Source: Geodermatophilus marinus
Lineage (GTDB): Bacteria; Actinomycetota; Actinomycetes; Mycobacteriales; Geodermatophilaceae
Direction: 5' to 3'
Assembly (NCBI RefSeq): GCF_003428645.1
Contig: NZ_QVQH01000002.1
Coordinates: 1 to 62,986 of the forward strand
Length of the DNA: 62,986 nt
The notes below the pieces were generated by a model. It saw only the letters and a list, made by a program, of their open reading frames with translations. It was not told the DNA's origin and made no database searches. Of this stretch, positions 16,560 to 25,282 are shown piece by piece. Numbering within the stretch: position 1 is the first letter of the stretch; every line of letters begins with the position of its first letter. Position numbers and translations under genes: made by a program.

Positions 16560-17179
16560 GGGGGTTCTCCAGGGACGGTGAGCAGCGCACCCCGGCGGAG
16601 CGGGGCGCGCAGGACGAGACGGGGGCCGGAGGGGTCAGCGGCTCGCCGGTGGCGCCCGGTCCTGGCTGCGTCGCAGCACGTCCAGGCCGCGCAGCCCCCG
16701 GGCCCGGAGGCCCGTCGCCAGGGCCAGCAGCTCGCCACCGGACACCGGTGCGGATCGGGGGACGAGCGACCCGGTGGGTGCGGCGACCCCGGCCGGACGG
16801 GTGATCGGCACGGGCAGCGGGTCCACCCCGGTTCCCCCTCTCTCGGTGTCGCGGGTCGGTGGGGGCCACGGGACCCGGCCGGCCGGAGCGCGGAGCGCAC
16901 GGCAGCCCGGCGCCGACGGGCTCGCCGCCGGCCGAGGTGGTCCTCCATCTGAACCGACCATGCCTCGCACGTCCTGGCCGGTCCACGGCAGCGGTCGGTC
17001 AACTTGAGGCCTCGACTGCTTGCCGGTGACCGGCAGCACGCGGTCGACGAGCGGACCCGTGGCCGCCCGCCCCCGACCTCCCCGGCCCCGGAGGCGGGGC
17101 GCAGGCCGAGCGGCCCTGTACCCGGGGTCGGAGCCGTGGGACCCTCCGCGCCAGGGGGACCCGCCGGAGGGAGTCCGAC
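16560..17179. other. 620-bp stretch with at most one small gene
   Basis: Between the DksA-like gene and the TIGR04222 gene only the possible 63-residue reading frame at 16635-16826 has a start with a purine-rich site. The rest shows no family match, RNA gene or strong hairpin that I can see. Divergent promoters for the two flanking genes would be expected here. Confidence 0.45.
16635..16826 (-). CDS. Possible small protein, unknown
   Basis: A 63-residue frame from GTG 16826 with GAGAGGGGG about 8 nt upstream. The C-terminal half (SGGELLALATGLRARGLRGLDVLRR) could form an amphipathic helix. No family is recognised. Its only support is the start context and its lying on the same strand as the downstream dksA-like gene, so it may not be real. 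Confidence 0.3.
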   Translation of the reverse strand: MDPLPVPITRPAGVAAPTGSLVPRSAPVSGGELLALATGLRARGLRGLDVLRRSQDRAPPASR

Positions 17180-17869
17180 ATGAGCACCACGGCAGACCGC
17201 TCCGGGACGGTGATCGGCGTCCACGAGGCCGCCTACCTCACCGGCGGGCCCGCCCGGGTGGTCGACGCCGCGGTGGCGGCGCTGGTGCGCGCCGGCCGGG
17301 TGCGGGTGACCGCTCCGGGCGAGCTCGCGGCGGCGGCCCCCGCCCGGCAGGAACCGGTGGAGGCCGCCGTCCTCGACGGGATCGGCACCGCGGGCCACCG
17401 GTCGATCGACACCGTCCGGTGGCGGCTGGTCGCCGACCCCCGGATCACCGGCCTGGCCCACCGGCTGGAGGAGCAGGGCCTCCTCCGCCGCCGCCTGGCC
17501 CCCGCCGCGCGGCGGGGCGACGCCCCGGCCGAGGTCCCGACCCGGGAGGGGCGCCGCGTGATCGCCGCGCTGCGCACCCAGCACGCGGGCGACGACGTCT
17601 GGCGGGTGGCGCTCGACGGGCCGGCCGCGGCCCGCGACGAGCGGCTGCGCGCGGCGATCGACCCGTCGGGTCCCACCGCCGACGTCAGCCGCCGGGCCGA
17701 CCGCGAGGCGCTGCGCCGGCTGGCCGAGTCCGACCCCGCGACCGCGGCGCAGCGCACCTGGGCGACGGCGGTCGGCGGCGGCGTCCTCGGCCTCGGGGTG
17801 GACGCGGGCGGCGGGGACGTCTCCGGGGTCGGGGACGGCGGCGGGGGAGGGGGCGACGGCGGGGCCTGA
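17180..17869 (+). CDS. TIGR04222 domain protein, soluble short form
   Basis: 229 residues from ATG 17180, with GGAGGGAG upstream. VIGVHEAAYLTGGPARVVDAAV and the following ALVRAGRVRV region match the TIGR04222 family of actinobacterial proteins with glycine-rich tails. The C-terminus is a Gly/Asp tail (VDAGGGDVSGVGDGGGGGG). Members often have membrane segments, but I see none here. The function of the family is unknown. It is followed directly by the dioxygenase operator region. Confidence 0.75.
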   Translation: MSTTADRSGTVIGVHEAAYLTGGPARVVDAAVAALVRAGRVRVTAPGELAAAAPARQEPVEAAVLDGIGTAGHRSIDTVRWRLVADPRITGLAHRLEEQGLLRRRLAPAARRGDAPAEVPTREGRRVIAALRTQHAGDDVWRVALDGPAAARDERLRAAIDPSGPTADVSRRADREALRRLAESDPATAAQRTWATAVGGGVLGLGVDAGGGDVSGVGDGGGGGGDGGA

Positions 17870-17876
17870 TCGGGAT

Positions 17877-17894
17877 TGTTTGAAGTCTCAAGCA
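17877..17894. promoter_or_regulatory. Palindromic operator-like site before the dioxygenase gene
   Basis: TGTTTGA-AGTC-TCAAGCA has 7-nt arms with one mismatch around a 4-nt spacer, in an unusually AT-rich patch ending 47 bp upstream of the dioxygenase start. TTGA..TCAA half-sites of this type are typical of MarR-family operators, and a MarR gene lies directly after the dioxygenase. Confidence 0.6.
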
Positions 17895-17941
17895 CTTCGG
17901 CGTAGCGTCGGTCCGGCACACCCCACCGCCGAGGAGTTCCC

Positions 17942-18850
17942 GTGACCGCGCCCACCACAGTCCCGAGCGCCACCGCGGCCGCCGACGCTCGCATCCCCGC
18001 CGCGCACCCCTTCGCGGCCCACCTCCGCCGCACCGCGGCCGCCGGCCCGCACCGGGCCTGGACGTCCGACGACGGGCCGCTCCCGAGCCTGTACCTCAGC
18101 CACGGCGGCGGGCCGATGCCGTTTCAGGACCCGGCCTGGCTCGCGCCGCTGCACGACTGGGCCCGCGCCCTGCCCCGGCCGCGCGCGGTGCTGGTCGTCT
18201 CCGCCCACTGGGAGTCCGCGCCGCTGGCCCTGAGCGCCGCGCGGCCCGCCGAGCTGGTCTACGACTTCGGCGGTTTCGACCCGATCTACCACTGCTTCCG
18301 CTACGACACCCCGGACGCCGGCGAGCTCGCCCGGCAGGTCACCGCGCTGCTGCCGGACGCCGGGCAGCCGCACCAGCACGCCCGCCGCGGCCTGGACCAC
18401 GGGGCCTGGGTGCCGTTGAAGATCATGTACCCGGGCGCCGACGTCCCGGTGCTGCAGCTCTCCCTGCCCACCGACGACCCCGACCGGCTGCTGGCGCTCG
18501 GGATGCGGCTGCGCCCGCTGCGCGAGCAGGGCGTGCTGGTCGTCGGGTCCGGCCACATGACGCACGGCCTGCCCTTCCTCACCCGCGAGGTGCTCACCGG
18601 CGGGGTCGTGCCCGGCTGGTCGGCCGACTTCGACGCCTGGGCCGCCGAGGCCCTGGCCCGCGGTGACGTCGCCGAGCTGGCCCGCTTCCGCAGCGCCGCA
18701 CCCGGGATGCCCTACGCGCACCCGACCGTCGAGCACTTCACCCCGCTGTTCGTCGCCCTCGGTGCCGCCACCGACCCGGCCGCCCCGGTCACCACCACGC
18801 TGGACGGCTACGCGCTGGGGCTGTCCCGGCGGTCCTTCCAGGCGGCCTGA
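17942..18850 (+). CDS. DODA-type class III extradiol ring-cleavage dioxygenase
   Basis: 302 residues from GTG 17942. LYLSHGGGPMPF, VVSAHWES, YDFGGFDPIYHCFRYDTP, GLDHGAWVPLKIMYP and GSGHMTHGL are the conserved blocks of the LigB/DODA family, including the His and Glu iron or zinc ligands. Such enzymes open catecholic rings or 4,5-DOPA; the in vivo substrate cannot be read. It precedes a MarR gene on the same strand by 56 bp, with an operator-like palindrome in front, suggesting aromatic-responsive control. Confidence 0.9.
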   Translation: MTAPTTVPSATAAADARIPAAHPFAAHLRRTAAAGPHRAWTSDDGPLPSLYLSHGGGPMPFQDPAWLAPLHDWARALPRPRAVLVVSAHWESAPLALSAARPAELVYDFGGFDPIYHCFRYDTPDAGELARQVTALLPDAGQPHQHARRGLDHGAWVPLKIMYPGADVPVLQLSLPTDDPDRLLALGMRLRPLREQGVLVVGSGHMTHGLPFLTREVLTGGVVPGWSADFDAWAAEALARGDVAELARFRSAAPGMPYAHPTVEHFTPLFVALGAATDPAAPVTTTLDGYALGLSRRSFQAA

Positions 18851-18906
18851 CCCGGCCGGGGCCGACCCGGCCCGCCGCCCCGGCGCCCGACGTACCGTTC
18901 CCTGCC

Positions 18907-19392
18907 GTGGCGCAGAGGTGGCTCGACGAGGAGCAGCAGCGGACCTGGCGGGCGTGGCTGACGGCCGCCGAGCTGCTGCCGCGGGCGCTCGACGCCCAGC
19001 TCCAGCGCGACGCCGGGATCACCCACGCGGCCTACGTCGTCCTGGCCATGCTGTCCGAGGCGCCCGGCCGCAGCCGGCGGATGAGCGACCTCGCGCGGCG
19101 GGCCAACCAGACCCAGAGCCGGCTGTCGCACACCGTCGCCCGGCTGGAGGAGCGCGGCTGGGTCCGGCGCGAGCGCTCGGCCGAGGACGGTCGCGGCAAC
19201 GTCGCCGTCCTCACCGACGCCGGGTGGGGCGTCGTCCGCTCGGTCGCCCCCGGCCACGTCGACGCCGTCCGGACGGCGCTGTTCGACCCGCTCACCGAGG
19301 AGCAGGCCCGCGTCCTCGGGGAGGCGCTCGAGGCCGTCGTCGAGGCGCTGGACCCCGACCACGTCCTCCGGCTCGACCCCTCCGGCGGCTGA
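18907..19392 (+). CDS. MarR family transcriptional regulator
   Basis: 161 residues from GTG 18907. The winged HTH is clear: AAYVVLAMLSEAPGRSRRMS, LARRANQTQSRLSHTVARLEERGWV (broken in two here) and RERSAEDGRGNVAVLTDAG, with dimerisation helices at both ends. MarR dimers usually repress adjacent genes and release DNA on binding phenolic ligands. Its position after the dioxygenase and the palindrome at 17877-17894 make that gene the likely target. Confidence 0.93.
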   Translation: MAQRWLDEEQQRTWRAWLTAAELLPRALDAQLQRDAGITHAAYVVLAMLSEAPGRSRRMSDLARRANQTQSRLSHTVARLEERGWVRRERSAEDGRGNVAVLTDAGWGVVRSVAPGHVDAVRTALFDPLTEEQARVLGEALEAVVEALDPDHVLRLDPSGG

Positions 19393-19435
19393 CGGGCGCG
19401 GGAAGCCCCGGCCGGCGCGGGCGTTGCGGCCGGTG

Positions 19436-20176
19436 ATGTCCGAGCCGCTGCCCCTCTCCGCGTTCGAGCTGGCCACGGTCGGCTCCGGCCAGTCCACCGC
19501 CGACGCGCTGGCCGCCACCACCGCCGTCGCCCGGGCCGCCGACCGGCCGGGCTTCACCCGGCTGTGGGTCGCCGAGCACCACAACATGCCGGCGGTGGCG
19601 AGCACCAGCCCGCCGGTGCTCATGGCGCACCTCGCCGGCGTCACCGAGCGGCAGCGCATCGGCTCGGGCGGGGTCATGCTGCCCAACCACGCCCCGCTCG
19701 TCGTCGCCGAGCAGTTCGCGCTGCTCGAGGCGCTGCACCCCGGCCGCATCGACCTGGGCATCGGCCGCGCCCCCGGCACCGACGCGCACACCGCGCTCGC
19801 GCTGCGCCGCGACCCGGCGGCGCTGTCGGCCGACGACTTCCCCCAGCACCTGCTGGACCTGCTCGGGCTGCTCGGCGACCCCCGCGTCGAGGGCGGCCTC
19901 GCCGAGCGCTTCCGGGCCACCCCGGCGGCCGTCTCGGCACCGCAGGTGGTGCTCCTGGGCTCCAGCGGTTTCTCCGCGCAGCTCGCCGGGCAGCTCGGGC
20001 TGCCGTTCGCCTTCGCCCACCACTTCGGCGGCCCGCACACGGTGACCGCCGTGGGGCTCTACCGCGACAGCTTCCGCCTCTCGCCGGTGCTCGAGCGGCC
20101 GTACGCGATCGTCACCGCGAACGTGCTGGCCGCCGGGACCGCGGCCGAGCCCGGCCGCCTGACCGCCGGGTCCTGA
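19436..20176 (+). pseudogene. Luciferase-like monooxygenase (LLM), C-terminally truncated
   Basis: 246 residues from ATG 19436. The flavin-dependent LLM family is evident from [52 protein letters not shown] (broken here) and GIGRAPGTD. Family members have about 330-350 residues; this one stops after the strand [10 protein letters not shown], losing the last quarter of the barrel. The stop codon abuts the end of the oppositely directed ATPase gene with no gap, which suggests a deletion joined them. Confidence 0.75.
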
Positions 20177-20928
20177 TCACGTTCCGGTCAGGTGCCGCAC
20201 GAAGGACGCCGGGTCGGTGAGGAACTGCCGCCAGGCGGCGGTGAGCTCCAGCTCGGCCCACGCGGTCTCGCGCAGGCCCCAGGGGCCGACCTCGACCAGG
20301 TGCGCGCCGGGCAGCGCGGCCAGCACGGGGGAGTGGGTGGCGACGACCACCTGTGCGCCGGCCGCGACGAGCTCGGTCAGCCGCACCACGAGGGACAGGG
20401 TGCCGGTGAACGACAGGGCGGCGTCCGGCTCGTCGAGCAGGTAGAACCCGCGGCGCGTGGCCCGGCTGCCGAGCAGGGCGAGGAACCCCTCCCCGTGGGA
20501 CAGCTCGTGGAAGGCCCCGTCCAGGGCACCGCCCTGAGCGTGCGAAGGGCGGGGAGGACGGGGTCCTTCTACTCGTCGCGGAGGAAGTAGGCCCACCGGT
20601 CGGCGCCGGGGCTGCGCTCCACGACGAGGTCGAGGGAGCCCGGTTCGCTGCGGCGCGTCGCGTGCCGGGTGCCGACCGAGCCGCCCTCGGCGTTGAGCCC
20701 GAGCGCGGCGGCCAGGACCTCGAGCACGGTCGACTTCCCCGACCCGTTCTCGCCGACCAGCACGGTGGCCCCGGCCGGCAGCGTCAGCCCCTCGCGCAGG
20801 ACCTGGGCGATCGCCGGAACGGTGAGGGGCCAGGCATCCCGGGGTGGGCGGGGTGCGCCGGGGTCGGGCCGGAAGCGCCGGACGGGTCGACGGTCCACCC
20901 GGCCGATCCTGGCCGACCCCGCCGACAC
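20177..20928 (-). pseudogene. Predicted ATPase (COG3910-like), split by a palindromic element
   Basis: The N-terminal part (start 20928) has Walker A VLVGENGSGKST and ends at a stop inside YFLRDE (20569-20571). The C-terminal part, in another frame, resumes with FHELSHGEGFLALLGSR (signature), FYLLDEPDAALS (Walker B) and VVVATHSPVLAALPGA. Together they make one ABC-type ATPase of about 240 residues related to COG3910. The break coincides exactly with the hairpin element at 20511-20570, and part of the region between the motifs is missing. The split gene is unlikely to be active. Confidence 0.75.
20511..20570. repeat. Palindromic element copy A, inside the broken ATPase gene
   Basis: Outer arms AAGGCCCCGTCC and GGACGGGGTCCTT enclose an inner stem CCGCCCT/AGGGCGG around loop 20536-20545 (GAGCGTGCGA; TCGCACGCTC on the minus strand). 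The same loop and outer arms recur at 29876-29929 with different but complementary inner stems. Confidence 0.8.
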
Positions 20929-21010
20929 CCGCCGTCCGCACCGTGCGCGGGGGGCGGCGGCAGCGCGGCGAGGGCGGCGATCACCGCCGGCGCCCCGTCC
21001 TGGCTCACCG

Positions 21011-21054
21011 TTGCCGGTCCTGGCTCACCACCGGTGGTGAGCCAGGACCGGCAA
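21011..21054. terminator. Perfect 44-bp palindrome, likely terminator
   Basis: Each 22-bp arm runs from TTGCCGGTCC to the centre CACCACCGGTGGTG with no mismatch. It lies 42 bp past the end of the leftward carboxyltransferase gene. GTCCTGGCTCACC also occurs just before it at 20998-21010, so one arm is partly duplicated. No T-tract follows. Confidence 0.75.
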
Positions 21055-21095
21055 TGACCAGCTCAGCTGATCATCGGAGGCCGGGCGCGGCCCGC

Positions 21096-22631
21096 TCAGC
21101 GGCCGAGGTGGCGGTACCGGTGCAGGCGGCTGCGGAAGCGCTCACCGTCGTCCCGGCCCAGCAGCCCGGCCAGCTCCTCGCCGAGTACCCGACCCAGCCG
21201 GCGGCAGAACTCGACCGGTTCGTCGGCGGCGTCGGGGCGTTCGGGCACCACGCGGTCGACGATGCCGGCCCGCCACAGGTCGGTCGCGCGCACGCCCTGG
21301 TCGGCGGCCATCTCGTCGGCGCGGTCGACGGTGCGGTGCACGATCGCCGAGGCGCCCTCCGGGGGCAGCGGGCCCAGCCAGCCGTTGGCCGCGGCCAGCA
21401 CCCGGTCGGCCGGGGCCAGCGCGAGCGCCCCGCCGCCGGTGCCCTGGCCGAGGAGCACCGCCAGGGTGGGCGCCTGCAGCATCACCAGGTCCTGCAGGCA
21501 GCGGGCGATCTCGGCGGCCAGCCCGCCCTCCTCGGCCTCCACCGACAGCGCGGCGCCGGGGGTGTCGACGAGGGTGACCAGCGGCAGCCGCAGCTCGGCG
21601 GCCAGCCGCATGCCGCGGCGGGCCTCCCGCAGCGCGGCCGGCCCGAGCGGGGCGGACGTCGACTGGCCGCGCCGGTCCTGGCCGAGCACCACGCAGGGCG
21701 CCCCGCCGAAGCGGGCCAGGGCCAGCAGCAGGCCGGGGTCCTTCTCGCCGACGCCGGTGCCCGACAGGCCGACCACGTCGGTGGCCGCGGTGCGCAGCAG
21801 CCGGCGCACGCCGGGCCGGTCCTCGCGGCGGGAGGCGGTGACCACCTCCCAGGCGGTGCGCCCGTCTGCGCCGTCCGCCCCGACCAGCCCGGCCTCGGTG
21901 CCGTCCTCGGGGGTCGGGCGCTCGGCGTCGGCGACGTCCCGGTGCCAGGTGCGGCGCGCCGAGAGCACCTGCAGCGCGCGGTCGGCGAGCTCGGCGATCT
22001 CCTCCGGCGGGACGACGGCGTCCACGATGCCGCGCTCGGCCAGGTGCTCGGCGGTCTGCACGCCCTCGGGGAACTTCTCCCCGTACAGCGCCTCGTAGAC
22101 CCGCGGGCCGAGGAAGCCGATGGCGGCACCGGGCTCGGCGATGGTCACGTGCCCGGTGGACCCCCAGGAGGCGAGCACCCCGCCGAACGTCGGGTGCCGC
22201 AGGTAGACCAGGTAGGGCAGCCCGGCCTCCTTGTGCCGGGCGATGGCCGCGGTGATGCCGATCATTTGCAGGAAGGCGATCGTTCCCTCCTGCATGCGGG
22301 TGCCGCCGGAGACCGGGGCGGCCAGCAGCGGCAGCCCCTCGTCGGTGGCCCGCTCCACCGCCCGGATCAGCCGATCGGCGGCGGCGACGCCGATCGACCC
22401 GGCCAGGAAGCCGAACTCGCCGGCGACCACGGCCACCCGTCGGCCGCGCAGCCGGCCCTCGCCGGTGACGACCGCCTCGTCCTGCCCGGTCTTCTCCGCC
22501 GCCCAGGCCAGCTCCTCGGCGTAGTACGCCGGGACGTCCGCGCCGATCTCGATCGGGGTGTCCCAGGACTGCCAGGAGCCGGGGTCCAGGACCAGGTCGC
22601 GCAGCGCCCGGGCGTCGAGCCGGGCGCTCAC
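21096..22631 (-). CDS. Acyl-CoA carboxylase carboxyltransferase, fused beta/alpha type
   Basis: 511 residues from GTG 22631, in a GTGA overlap with the CaiB gene. The N-terminal half is AccD-like (EFGFLAGSIGVAAADRLIRA, APVSGGTRMQEG, GSTGHVTIAEPGAAIGFLGPR). The C-terminal half is AccA-like (LPLVTLVDTPGAALSVEAEEGGLA, GQGTGGGALALAPADRVL), both broken at natural points. Such fused subunits transfer carboxyl groups between biotin and acyl-CoA and are also homologous to malonate decarboxylase subunits. No biotin carboxylase or BCCP gene is nearby. The CaiB and MatC-type genes hint at malonate or malonyl-CoA chemistry. Confidence 0.88.
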   Translation of the reverse strand: MSARLDARALRDLVLDPGSWQSWDTPIEIGADVPAYYAEELAWAAEKTGQDEAVVTGEGRLRGRRVAVVAGEFGFLAGSIGVAAADRLIRAVERATDEGLPLLAAPVSGGTRMQEGTIAFLQMIGITAAIARHKEAGLPYLVYLRHPTFGGVLASWGSTGHVTIAEPGAAIGFLGPRVYEALYGEKFPEGVQTAEHLAERGIVDAVVPPEEIAELADRALQVLSARRTWHRDVADAERPTPEDGTEAGLVGADGADGRTAWEVVTASRREDRPGVRRLLRTAATDVVGLSGTGVGEKDPGLLLALARFGGAPCVVLGQDRRGQSTSAPLGPAALREARRGMRLAAELRLPLVTLVDTPGAALSVEAEEGGLAAEIARCLQDLVMLQAPTLAVLLGQGTGGGALALAPADRVLAAANGWLGPLPPEGASAIVHRTVDRADEMAADQGVRATDLWRAGIVDRVVPERPDAADEPVEFCRRLGRVLGEELAGLLGRDDGERFRSRLHRYRHLGR

Positions 22632-23818
22632 CGGTCCCCGGCCAGCCACGCCCGGACGGCGGCGTCCGAGGCGCCGAGCACCGGCGGGGCGGCGTGGTCG
22701 CGGCGGGTGGTCTCGGTCTCGCCCTCCGGGCCGGGCGTGAAGAAGCGCAGCGGCGGGCCGGGCAGCTGCAGCGGGCCCAGGGTGGCGTGCTCGACGTCCA
22801 CCAGCAGCCCCTGCGACAGCGTCTGGTCCCAGGTGTAGACCTCGTCGATGCTGCGCACCTTGCCCGCCGGGATGCCGGCCGCGGCCAGCCGGGCGAGCAG
22901 CTCCTCCGGCGCGATGTCGGCGAAGGTGCGCTCGAGGAGCTCGATCACCTGCGGCCGGTTGCCCACCCGGTCGCCGTTGGTCGCCATGCCGGGCGCCTCG
23001 GGGTCCAGGCCGAACTCCGCGCACAGCCGCCGCCACAGCGACTCGTTGCCGCAGGACAGCTGCACGCTGCCGCCCTTGCAGTGGAACAGCCCGTACGGGG
23101 CGATCGAGGGGTGGTGGTTGCCCTGCGCCCGGCCGATTTGGCCGGCCACCGTCCACGCCGTCCCCTGGAAGGCGTGCACGCCGACGATCGCGGCCAGCAG
23201 CGAGGTGCGCACGACCTGGCCGCGGCCGGTCCGCTCCCGCTCCACCAGCGCGGCCAGCACGCCGTAGGCGCCGTACATGCCGGCCAGCAGGTCGCCGATC
23301 GGGACGCCGACCCGCTGCGGGTCGTCGGGGCCGGGGCCGGTCAGCGACATCAGCCCGGCCTCGCCCTGGGCGATCTGGTCGTAGCCGGCCCGGCCGCCCT
23401 CGGGCCCGTCGTGCCCGAACCCGGAGATGGCGAGGGTGACCAGCCGCGGGTTGAGCTGCTCCAGCACGTCGGTGCCGAAGCCGAGCCGGGCCAGCGTGCC
23501 GGGCCGGAAGTTCTCCAGCAGCACGTCGGCGCGGCGCACCAGCTCGCGCAGCAGCTCCTTGTCGCCGTCGTCCTTGAGGTCGAGGGTGATCGACTCCTTG
23601 TTGCGGTTGGTGCAGAGGAAGTAGGTGGACTCGCGGTCGGCCTGCCCACCCTCCGGCTCGACGAACGGCGGCCCCCAGCCGCGGGTGTCGTCGCCCGTGC
23701 CGGGGCTCTCCACCTTGATGACCCGGGCGCCGAGGTCGCCGAGCATCATGCCGGCGTGCGGCCCGGCGAGGGCGCGGGTGAGGTCGACGACCAGGATGCC
23801 GTCCAGGGGTCCGGACAC
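22628..23818 (-). CDS. CaiB/BaiF family (class III) CoA-transferase
   Basis: 396 residues. GILVVDLTRALAGPHAGMMLGDLGA is the N-terminal signature (broken over residues 6-30), with VLLENFRPGTLARLGFG and YDQIAQGEAGLMSLTG following. Class III enzymes move CoA between carboxylic acids through an enzyme-bound aspartyl-CoA intermediate. Length is typical. It is translationally coupled to the downstream carboxyltransferase by a 4-bp overlap and follows the permease gene on the same strand. Confidence 0.92.
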   Translation of the reverse strand: MSGPLDGILVVDLTRALAGPHAGMMLGDLGARVIKVESPGTGDDTRGWGPPFVEPEGGQADRESTYFLCTNRNKESITLDLKDDGDKELLRELVRRADVLLENFRPGTLARLGFGTDVLEQLNPRLVTLAISGFGHDGPEGGRAGYDQIAQGEAGLMSLTGPGPDDPQRVGVPIGDLLAGMYGAYGVLAALVERERTGRGQVVRTSLLAAIVGVHAFQGTAWTVAGQIGRAQGNHHPSIAPYGLFHCKGGSVQLSCGNESLWRRLCAEFGLDPEAPGMATNGDRVGNRPQVIELLERTFADIAPEELLARLAAAGIPAGKVRSIDEVYTWDQTLSQGLLVDVEHATLGPLQLPGPPLRFFTPGPEGETETTRRDHAAPPVLGASDAAVRAWLAGDR

Positions 23819-23899
23819 GGTGCTCTCCCTCGCTCGGTGGCCACGCGGGCGGTGGCGTCCGTGGAGTGTCTCAGCGCTGAGGTATCTCCGGCCAGGATG

Positions 23900-25282
23900 T
23901 CAGAGCCAGCCGGGGACGACGAACACCAGCCAGGCGAGGAACGGCCCGACGGCGACGACGATCGCGGCGTAGCCGAGGATCTGCTTGTAGAAGCGGTCCC
24001 GGTCCACGTCCTGCGCGTTGGCCAGGACGAGCGCGCCGTTCGTGGAGAACGGGCTGACGTCCACGATGGTCGAGGCCACCGACAGGGCCACCACCACCCC
24101 GACCGCGCCGATCTCGCCGGTCTCGAGGAACGGCACGGCCAGCGCGATGGCCACCCCGATGATCGCGGTCGACGACGCGAAGGCCGACACCACGCCGCCG
24201 ATGTAGCAGAGCAGCAGCGCGATGAGCAGCGGGACGCCGAGGCCGATGACCGCCTCGCCGACGTAGTCGATCGTCCCGGCCTCCTGCAGCACGAAGACGA
24301 AGGTCAGGACGCCGGCGATGAGCAGCACCGTGGACCAGCTGATCTGGCTGACCGCGCCCTTGTAGCGGGCCGCGGCGAACAGCGCCAGCACCGTGGCGAC
24401 GGTGATCGACACGAAGCCGATGTCGAGGTCGAACACCAGGGCCAGGACGGCGACCGCGGCCAGCCCGACCAGCGTCAGCACCTGGTCGGCGGTGACCCGC
24501 GGCGGGGCCCCGGTCCCGTCGTCCACCGCGTCCCCGGCACCGCCGCCCACGGCACCGCCGCCGCCCACGGCACCGCCGCCGCCGCCCACCGCGGGACCGG
24601 GCGCCGCCCCGTGGCCCCGGACGACCGGATCGCCACCGTGCCCGGCGTGCGCCGGGACCTGCGCGGCGACCTTCCGGCCCACCAGCTGCCGGCCGCCGAG
24701 GGCGAGGAAGAGGACCACGCCGATCGCGATGTTGAACAGCAGGCTGCCGAGGAAGACGGTGACCGGGCTGGAGGGCAGGCCCTCGCCCTCCACGATCGTG
24801 TTGACCGTGACGCCGTAGACGCTGATCGGCGAGAACCCGCCGCCCTGCGCGCCGTGGATCACCATCATCCCCATGAGCAGCGGGTTGATCCCGTGCCGGG
24901 CCGCGAAGGTGAGCGCGATCGGGGCGATGATCGCGACGGCGGCGGGGGAGAGCGCGCCGATCGCGGTGAGCAGCGCGGTGACCCCGAACATGATCCAGGG
25001 GATCGCCGCGACGTGCCCGCCGACCAGCCGCACGGCGACCCGCACCAGCAGGTCCACGGTGCCGTTGCTCTGCGCGATGGCGAACAGGTAGGTGACGCCG
25101 ATCAGGGTCACGACCAGCTCGGCGGGGAAGCCGGCGAGGATGTCGTCGGTGGACAGGCCCACCGACAGGGTGCCCACCAGGAAGGCCGCGACGAACGCCA
25201 GCGCCCCCATGTTGATGGGCAGGAAGGTGGCGATCGCGAAGATGGCGACCAGCGCCAGGATGGTGACGATCTCGGGGGACAC
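23900..25282 (-). CDS. SLC13 / MatC-type dicarboxylate permease
   Basis: 460 residues from GTG 25282, with about 11-12 predicted membrane helices. The N-terminal region (ATFLPINMGALAFVAAFLVGT, broken here) resembles the MatC N-terminus of malonate carriers. Paired half-repeats contain HGAQGGGFSPISVYG and the SPFSTNGALVL loop, typical of ion-transporter superfamily permeases. A cytoplasmic linker between the halves is expanded by a Gly/Ala repeat (AVGGGGAVGGGAG). The upstream position relative to CaiB and the carboxyltransferase suggests uptake of a dicarboxylate that is then activated with CoA. Substrate inferred. Confidence 0.85.
   Translation of the reverse strand: MSPEIVTILALVAIFAIATFLPINMGALAFVAAFLVGTLSVGLSTDDILAGFPAELVVTLIGVTYLFAIAQSNGTVDLLVRVAVRLVGGHVAAIPWIMFGVTALLTAIGALSPAAVAIIAPIALTFAARHGINPLLMGMMVIHGAQGGGFSPISVYGVTVNTIVEGEGLPSSPVTVFLGSLLFNIAIGVVLFLALGGRQLVGRKVAAQVPAHAGHGGDPVVRGHGAAPGPAVGGGGGAVGGGGAVGGGAGDAVDDGTGAPPRVTADQVLTLVGLAAVAVLALVFDLDIGFVSITVATVLALFAAARYKGAVSQISWSTVLLIAGVLTFVFVLQEAGTIDYVGEAVIGLGVPLLIALLLCYIGGVVSAFASSTAIIGVAIALAVPFLETGEIGAVGVVVALSVASTIVDVSPFSTNGALVLANAQDVDRDRFYKQILGYAAIVVAVGPFLAWLVFVVPGWL

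Noticed and set aside
14299..16986. An 895-residue fusion of oxidase and downstream sequence
   Set aside because: Only 16152-14930 is oxidase; the rest is read-through caused by a one-base frameshift and untranslated upstream sequence.
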